Below are positions 59,250 through 64,000 of a stretch of 64,000 nt of DNA, in pieces; the stretch's first letter is position 1; each line of letters begins with the position of its first letter. The DNA comes from Tumebacillus permanentifrigoris (GTDB lineage Bacteria > Bacillota > Bacilli > Tumebacillales > Tumebacillaceae), in NCBI RefSeq assembly GCF_003148565.1, contig NZ_QGGL01000002.1, forward strand, positions 277,409 to 341,408, given 5' to 3'. The translations under genes and the position numbers were made by a program. The notes beneath the pieces are model-generated. The model saw only the letters and a list, made by a program, of their open reading frames with translations, was not told where the DNA came from and ran no database searches.

Positions 59250-60774
59250 TTGATACCAAACCCCCATCCTTACGGAGTTTTTCTTCATGAATTCGCTGGC
59301 GAATGTTCAATTCGTAGTCACCGCCGGTCAACTCTGCCGTCTCGCGTTCTCGGGTAGAGAAACCTTCTTCAACCCGGACTTTCGCGGCATTTGCTTCCTT
59401 CAGCGGGTCAAGCTGTCCCGGAGATGGCCCGTGCCATTCCGCTTTGCGGTATGCCTTGCGGATGACCGGGTCGTCAAAGTAGCCAGGTGCATTGATGCGC
59501 CCCTTTGCTACAGCCTCGTCAAACCACTCCTCGTAAATAGGCTGGCAAAAATCCGCCGCAAACCAACTACGCCGCATGCGGAACATCTTCCATGCCTCCA
59601 AGAGTGCGGCGCGACTGGCTGAATACGAGGACGTGAAGTTTTTAACCATCAACTCATACGGAACCTCAAGAGCAGACCCGATCTGTCGGAGGATCGAGGT
59701 GACGAACCCGTCGAAGGCAGTATTCGGGCGTCCGGGGTTTGCTGTCTCAATGGACTCACCCGGATTCAGCCCTACGATCGCGCCATTGCCCATCTCGTAT
59801 GACGCATCGTCAGCATCATCAACCCGGTCGTCTACGTCAAACGCTTGACCAAGTGGTGGCCCATCACCGGACTCCTCTGATTTTACGAATACCGTAAACA
59901 TCCCGGAGATTACAGCAGCCATCAGCTCGGCCTCAGTATACCGCCCAAGTTGCTTAAACGCTTCGATGACCGGAGCTAAGATCGGAATACCCCGACGTTG
60001 CTCCGGTCGTTCGGCTTCCATGAGATGAAGCACGTTTCTCCGGTCTGTATCCTTGCCGCGCACATCGACTCGGTTCCATTCTGTTTTCCCGGAGGCTGTA
60101 CCCAAGGGGTGTTTGTTCACAAACCAATAGGCGATGACTTCGCCGTCAGAGTCTACCTCGACGCCACCCTTGATATCCTTGCCCGATGGTATTTTGTCCG
60201 GGTTGGAGCAGCGATCCGCCTCAAACAGTCGGATTCTCAGATCGTATACGTTGTTCGGTCGTGGTTTCAGGGGCAACAACGCAAAAGCATCCCCAGACAT
60301 TAACATGGATAGGAACGACAACTGTTGCAACTGGTTGAAATTGTTCATCCGCATCGCATCGCAGTCGGTAGAGTCAGCCCACAATTCGAACTCTCGTTCA
60401 ATACTCCGCTTCAGATCTCGGGCTTCCTGTTCACCCAGACCAAGAAAATCGGCATCGAAAGCGGGTTTCAACCGCAATCCCGTTCCGATCACGTTTGTAC
60501 GTATGGTTTTCAGAGCACCGGTTGCGAGGGGAGCTGCACCCATATGGAGATCACGTGAGCGCTGGCGTAGCACGTCGAGGTTGTCGGTGATGTCTTCCTC
60601 AGGGCTACCACCTGCATAATTCCACCCGATCAACGATTTTTTAGATCGGCTTGCACCATGGTTCCCGTAACCGGAGTTCATGATGCTCAACTGCTTACGC
60701 GCAATCTCACGCTTCATCGCCCATTTCGGAGAGATCGCTGCAATCATGCGGTCAACCCGCCCTGGATTTCCCAT
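59194..60774 (-). CDS. Portal protein (lambda gpB family)
   Basis: A 526-residue portal: RSRDLHMGAAPLATGALKTIRTNVIGTGLRLKP at the N-terminus; LFEADRCSNPDKI, GKDIKGGVEVDSDGEVIAYWFVNKHP and SALEVPYELMVKNFTSSYSASRAALLEAW later. It forms the ring for DNA entry. Overlaps the small connector gene by one base. Confidence 0.94.
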   Translation of the reverse strand: MGNPGRVDRMIAAISPKWAMKREIARKQLSIMNSGYGNHGASRSKKSLIGWNYAGGSPEEDITDNLDVLRQRSRDLHMGAAPLATGALKTIRTNVIGTGLRLKPAFDADFLGLGEQEARDLKRSIEREFELWADSTDCDAMRMNNFNQLQQLSFLSMLMSGDAFALLPLKPRPNNVYDLRIRLFEADRCSNPDKIPSGKDIKGGVEVDSDGEVIAYWFVNKHPLGTASGKTEWNRVDVRGKDTDRRNVLHLMEAERPEQRRGIPILAPVIEAFKQLGRYTEAELMAAVISGMFTVFVKSEESGDGPPLGQAFDVDDRVDDADDASYEMGNGAIVGLNPGESIETANPGRPNTAFDGFVTSILRQIGSALEVPYELMVKNFTSSYSASRAALLEAWKMFRMRRSWFAADFCQPIYEEWFDEAVAKGRINAPGYFDDPVIRKAYRKAEWHGPSPGQLDPLKEANAAKVRVEEGFSTRERETAELTGGDYELNIRQRIHEEKLRKDGGLVSSEQGTQKILVDDTQPVDE

Positions 60775-60995
60775 CAGTCGCGCGGAACAACGCGCATGAC
60801 ACGCGCGCCACGGCGTCCGTTGGACAATTTTTTCACTTCATTCTGCCAAAACTTGATGCGCTCGCTAATTTCGCTAAGATTCGCTCTCGTGAGAGATCGT
60901 GATCCGATTGTATAGCTTTGACCCGATGAAACTTGCAACTCTGCGGTTAACCACGCATTCAAATGCGACTTTGCTGTTGTCAAATCCCATGCCAT
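60774..60995 (-). CDS. DUF6148 small head protein (gpW-like position)
   Basis: Seventy-three residues (MAWDLTTAKSHLNAWLTAELQVSSGQSYTIGSRSLTRANL...), matching the DUF6148 family found between terminase and portal in prophages. Probably head completion. Confidence 0.85.
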   Translation of the reverse strand: MAWDLTTAKSHLNAWLTAELQVSSGQSYTIGSRSLTRANLSEISERIKFWQNEVKKLSNGRRGARVMRVVPRD

Positions 60996-61021
60996 TTGTT
61001 CCTTTCACCTCCCTTCAAGTT

Positions 61022-62851
61022 TCAATATCCTTTGCTGATCATCCGACCCCGTCGTTTTTTGACGGCTTGCTTCGGTGGAATCGAAGCATTATAATCGCCG
61101 ATCAGCCTCGCAGGAGCCTCCAAGTTCGGGTTGAGAATTTCTAAAGCTGCCGTCGCGTAGTTCCGTAAGTCAAGCGGCTCGTTTCGAACGCTGGATTTCT
61201 TCACCCACTCGACGCGCTTGACACCTCTATGTCGCCTGATCACTTTCTTCTCAGATAGCAACCCTTTGAAATACATAATGTCATACCCTGAGTCTGGATT
61301 TACAGGGAAGTGACAGTAGCCCGGCCCTGTCGCCTGATGTTTAAGGCGAGTCATCAACTTGCTCTTGAGGTCGTCTACGCCAATGATGAAAAGGTGAGCT
61401 TTTTCACGGGGCGTCTCAGAGACTCGACCGATGACAGGAACCCCGATCCCGCCTTTGCCCTTGATTGCCCAAACGTTACGGTACTCTCGCGCGACGCAAT
61501 ACTTGTACACTTCGGAAGTGTGATGCCCGCCGGAGTCAACCGTAGTGCAGGCAACCCGCAAACCCATTCCGTCTGACCTGCGCCAGATCCGGTCAAGGTA
61601 ATCGTCAAGTTTTCCCCAAACCTCAGGTTTCGCAGGATCTCCAACGATTTGCCGGTATTCGATGCCCCATGACTCTTTACCCCGGCCCCATCCGACGACC
61701 TCGACTTCCAAGCGGTTTCCTTGAACGTCGACACTGGCCGTTAGTACTTTCACTTCGTCGGGCACCATCGCGCCATATTCCTCGCGTCTGGACATGAGGG
61801 TTTCCTCGTCTAGTTCAATCCGATCATCGTCATCCTCCTGCTGCTCCATCTCATCCCACGGTAACCCCAAGGCGGTGTTCCACCACGTTTTGAGCTTTTC
61901 GTCGTCTGATTTTGCATCGTGATACTCTTCAATGATTTCGGACCAACGCTTCCATGGACTAGCGAGCTCGTTCAGGTGAAACCCGCGCTTTTTTGCGGGT
62001 TGTTGCGCAACCCATTTTCCAGCCGCGATTCCGCTTTTCCATTCGATTTCTGTATGGTGGTGCCCGCAGCAGTCACACAACATCGTAGCATCATCTAATC
62101 GAACACGTTCCCACTCAAGGGGCTGATGCTCGCCGCAGGAAGGGCAGGGTAGACACCACTGCTCCATTGTGCTGGTTAAGTATTCATCCTCGATCCGCGA
62201 CGCGCCCTTGACCGTCGGCGTGGAAACCATGATCCGCTTCCGGTTCCAGAAAGTCGTGGTTCGTTTTGTGACGAGGGAAACAGGGTCGCCTTCCGTTCCA
62301 GCCGAAGCTGGGTAACGGTCAACTTCATCAAGCAGAACAACTCGGATCGGTCGGCTCGCAAGCGAAGCCGGTGAGTTCGCCCCTGCCATCGTAATCTGGC
62401 CGCCGACGAACGTTTTGTGAAGCAAGGTATTTCCGCTGTCCTTGCTCTTAACGTCTTTCACCTTATCGCGAAGTGTCGGGCTGTCGCGGAGCATCGGCGC
62501 GAGTCGGTCTTTTGAAAAGGCTTGGGCCATTTCTAAGGTCGGTTGGATCAGCATAATTGGTGAAGGATCGTAATCGACGTAGTAACCGATCGAGTTAAGA
62601 ATCAACTCTGTCTTCCCAACCTGCGCCGAACTCATTACGACGACAGTTTCACACTCCGGATCATTGACGGCATCCATGATACCGCGCTGATACGGAGCCC
62701 GATCTGTCCTCCAACGACCTGGCTCTGCCGAAGATTCCGACGATAAGCGCCTGTACTCGTCCGCCCATTGGGAAACAGTAAGGACGGGTGGAGGAGCGAC
62801 GGTTTTGGCGATCGCGGCGAAGAGTTTGAGAGTCTTAGCCGCTATCTTCAT
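61022..62851 (-). CDS. Terminase large subunit (lambda gpA family)
   Basis: A 609-residue packaging motor. ATPase: ETVVVMSSAQVGKTELI (Walker A) and IRVVLLDEVDRYP (Walker B); zinc ribbon CPSCG ... CDCCG (about residues 240-275); nuclease region with ASVDVQGNRLEVEVVGWG and TVDSGGHHTSEVYKY. ATG (MKIAAKTLKLF) 9 bases after GGAGG. Overlaps the small subunit gene by 17 bases. Confidence 0.95.
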   Translation of the reverse strand: MKIAAKTLKLFAAIAKTVAPPPVLTVSQWADEYRRLSSESSAEPGRWRTDRAPYQRGIMDAVNDPECETVVVMSSAQVGKTELILNSIGYYVDYDPSPIMLIQPTLEMAQAFSKDRLAPMLRDSPTLRDKVKDVKSKDSGNTLLHKTFVGGQITMAGANSPASLASRPIRVVLLDEVDRYPASAGTEGDPVSLVTKRTTTFWNRKRIMVSTPTVKGASRIEDEYLTSTMEQWCLPCPSCGEHQPLEWERVRLDDATMLCDCCGHHHTEIEWKSGIAAGKWVAQQPAKKRGFHLNELASPWKRWSEIIEEYHDAKSDDEKLKTWWNTALGLPWDEMEQQEDDDDRIELDEETLMSRREEYGAMVPDEVKVLTASVDVQGNRLEVEVVGWGRGKESWGIEYRQIVGDPAKPEVWGKLDDYLDRIWRRSDGMGLRVACTTVDSGGHHTSEVYKYCVAREYRNVWAIKGKGGIGVPVIGRVSETPREKAHLFIIGVDDLKSKLMTRLKHQATGPGYCHFPVNPDSGYDIMYFKGLLSEKKVIRRHRGVKRVEWVKKSSVRNEPLDLRNYATAALEILNPNLEAPARLIGDYNASIPPKQAVKKRRGRMISKGY

Positions 62852-63359
62852 CGTCATCGACCTCCACGTAGTCCTCGCTGGCAGCGAGGAACGTCCTTGG
62901 GTCGTAATCGGATAACTCAGAGAGCGAATCGTGAACCTCTTGGGTTAAAATCGCCAAAATGACCGGAGTTTCCGTCTTCCCAACGAGTTGCGGGGCAACC
63001 TTCGATGGCAAACCTAGCATTTTCGCCCGGAAGCCGCCGACCATATCGTTCATAACGGCTGCGATATCCTCGCCTCGGTGCATCTGACCACGCATTGCGG
63101 CCAGTTCAATCTCCGCTTTTTCGCGTTTCGCGCGCTCATGAGCCGCTTTTTCGAATGCATAATCGATTCCGCCCACTTCCTCATACTGCTTTTTGAGGTG
63201 TTCAACGTAACGCTGAACGCTTTCTGCGAGCGGATATTTACCGCGACCAGTCTGGACCAGCACACCTTCTCGGGTCAATTCGTTGATCCAACGTGCAGTT
63301 TTCCCTAGAATTTTGGCCAATTCACTCGTTGAAACTTCCGATTCGCCGCTGTTTGCCAT
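62835..63359 (-). CDS. Terminase small subunit (Nu1-like)
   Basis: A 174-residue protein: HTH-type SELAKILGKTARWINELTREGVLVQTGRGKYPL, then coiled coil HERAKREKAEIELAAMRG and an acidic C-terminus. It recognises the phage DNA site. ATG (MANSGESE) after AAAGGAGGTGATTTG. Confidence 0.9.
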   Translation of the reverse strand: MANSGESEVSTSELAKILGKTARWINELTREGVLVQTGRGKYPLAESVQRYVEHLKKQYEEVGGIDYAFEKAAHERAKREKAEIELAAMRGQMHRGEDIAAVMNDMVGGFRAKMLGLPSKVAPQLVGKTETPVILAILTQEVHDSLSELSDYDPRTFLAASEDYVEVDDDEDSG

Positions 63360-63512
63360 CAAATCACCTCCTTTCCCGTTCGGAAGTAAAAAAGGGCACC
63401 CACTTCCGCTTTTGACTTTCTAAGCGTCCCTCAGAGCCCATGCCGCACAAGACTCCTCACCAAAATCACAAGTTCGCGACTCGGAAGCGGAAGTAAGTTT
63501 TTCTCACTGAAT

Positions 63513-63716
63513 CTAGCTGGATTTTGGGGTCGCACGCACCCGCATGTGTTCAACCTCGCCGGAAGTACCTACTGCCTTCCACCCATCCTGCTTAACACAC
63601 GGAAACGGGCAATAAGGCCGCCCTCCGTTGTCGGAGTACCAAACGCACCCCTTGCAGTTGACTACGCACACAGCAGGCGCCTGCGGGCGCTCGCGTCGGT
63701 ATCCATACTTACTCAT
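63513..63716 (-). CDS. Small Cys-rich phage protein
   Basis: Sixty-seven residues (MSKYGYRRERPQAPAVCVVNCKGCVWYSDN...), with five Cys in the arrangement CVVNCKGCVWYSDNGGRPYC-PFPC, fit for a zinc site. It overlaps the upstream 35-residue gene (ATGA). No family known to me. ATG after GGGAGGTAGCCCG. Confidence 0.7.
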   Translation of the reverse strand: MSKYGYRRERPQAPAVCVVNCKGCVWYSDNGGRPYCPFPCVKQDGWKAVGTSGEVEHMRVRATPKSS

Positions 63717-63820
63717 CGGGCTACCTCCCGCTCCATACGTTCCTCTCGCCATGCACACCAGCCGGCAACTACAAATGCCGCCAGTGCGAGCGTAGCGATC
63801 GCTGTCATTACTCCTGTCAT
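63713..63820 (-). CDS. Very small membrane protein
   Basis: A 35-residue ORF: MTGVMTAIATLALAAFVVAGWCAW is one membrane segment, then EERMEREVAR. ATG seven bases after GAGGAGGGTATCTG. The stop overlaps the next start (ATGA). Good ribosome site and coupling suggest a genuine gene. Confidence 0.65.
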   Translation of the reverse strand: MTGVMTAIATLALAAFVVAGWCAWREERMEREVAR

Positions 63821-63861
63821 CAGATACCCTCCTCTTGTTTGGTCAACGGATCAGCAACGCC

Positions 63862-63912
63862 CACCACCGACTCTGATTTTCCCAAGCGATTGGGATTTTA
63901 GGGGCGGTGGTG
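63862..63912 (-). terminator. Long hairpin downstream of the edge gene
   Basis: GCCCACCACCG pairs with CGGTGGTGGGC (11 bp) around an inner palindrome TCCCAA-GCGA-TTGGGA. It lies 20 bases after the stop of the gene at the edge. Lacks a clear T-run. Confidence 0.5.
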
Positions 63913-63932
63913 GGCGTAGTCATCGGTCGACG

Positions 63933-64000
63933 TTAGGCGGTGTGCTCTACCGGGATATCGGTGCGCTCGGTCGCTTTGTCAACGCACTTGAAGTAGTTGC
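63933..64000 (-). CDS. C-terminus of an unidentified phage gene
   Basis: The minus-strand frame (NYFKCVDKATERTDIPVEHTA then TAA) is open from the right edge to 63933. It is too short to identify. Confidence 0.6.
   Translation of the reverse strand, partial: NYFKCVDKATERTDIPVEHTA

Larger units (their letters stand above)
39960..64000. mobile_element. Prophage with contractile tail (partial)
   Basis: From here to the right edge the genes form a phage: control genes (40.0-40.7 kb), an AT-rich island, methyltransferase, amidase, holin, tail genes of the P2 kind and head genes of the lambda/Gifsy kind, ending in terminase genes at 61-63.4 kb and small genes at the edge. Order and overlaps are uninterrupted. 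The left limit is uncertain (somewhere between 38.9 and 40 kb). No integrase, att duplication or lysogeny repressor was found; the right end lies outside the window. Confidence 0.88.

Noticed and set aside
1..64000. tRNA or rRNA genes, including a tRNA at the prophage edge that could be the attachment site.
   Set aside because: I saw no cloverleaf with conserved TTCGA-type arms in intergenic regions. A dedicated scan could still find one, but none is supported by reading.

Overview
The window is one 64 kb piece of a spore-forming, naturally competent-type Firmicutes chromosome of moderately high GC. An alpha/beta SASP, the yqeG-yqeH-aroE-yhbY-nadD-yqeK-rsfS-yqeM cluster next to comEA/comEC, a LysM/GH18 spore-lysin relative, a leuS T-box and a c-di-AMP riboswitch all point to Bacilli. 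The GC content and the protein character would fit the Alicyclobacillaceae (for example Tumebacillus); that genus is an inference, not something I could test.

Region 1 (1-9.4 kb, mostly minus strand): the N-terminus of an ECF sigma factor, a monocluster ferredoxin, a lipoprotein, a small secreted peptide, an ECF sigma / zinc-finger anti-sigma pair, three small unknown genes, a SASP, and the DNA-uptake genes comEC and comEA. Divergent from comEA is a second, unusual YqeG-like HAD protein. Region 2 (9.6-23 kb): mntR and ddl on the plus strand, then two unknown genes, T-box-controlled leuS, the GH18-like protein and the conserved yqe/nadD/aroE/yqeH/yqeG operon reading leftwards. Region 3 (23-28.7 kb): an HD-GYP membrane protein, cstA with its ybdD partner, an NlpC/P60 cell-wall hydrolase behind a c-di-AMP riboswitch, and a DUF3231 protein.

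Region 4 (28.7-37.1 kb) is the most interesting chromosomal locus. A six-gene run encodes a complete sugar ABC importer (binding protein, ATPase, permease), a LevR-type sigma-54 activator with PTS domains, and PTS IIB and IIC subunits. A consensus -24/-12 sigma-54 promoter lies directly upstream of the binding-protein gene, with a cre-like palindrome at the start site. The layout suggests that a PTS-sensing sigma-54 activator drives its own operon and thereby an ABC sugar importer. No IIA gene is present.

Region 5 (37-39.7 kb): a cytoplasmic serine beta-lactamase-fold protein, a YjfB-family peptide, a PNPOx-like flavoprotein and an unknown Pro/Gly-repeat protein. Region 6 (about 40-64 kb, open at the right edge) is a contractile-tailed prophage read on the minus strand. 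It has a lambda/Gifsy-type head module (terminase, portal, ClpP-type protease, decoration protein, capsid E) and a P2-type tail module (sheath, tube, E/E' with a -1 frameshift, tape measure, X, D, V, U, W, J, I, H). Holin and amidase genes, an orphan DNA methyltransferase, an AT-rich island without genes and a small control region with an HTH protein complete it. The integrase, att sites and replication genes were not seen and may lie beyond 64 kb.
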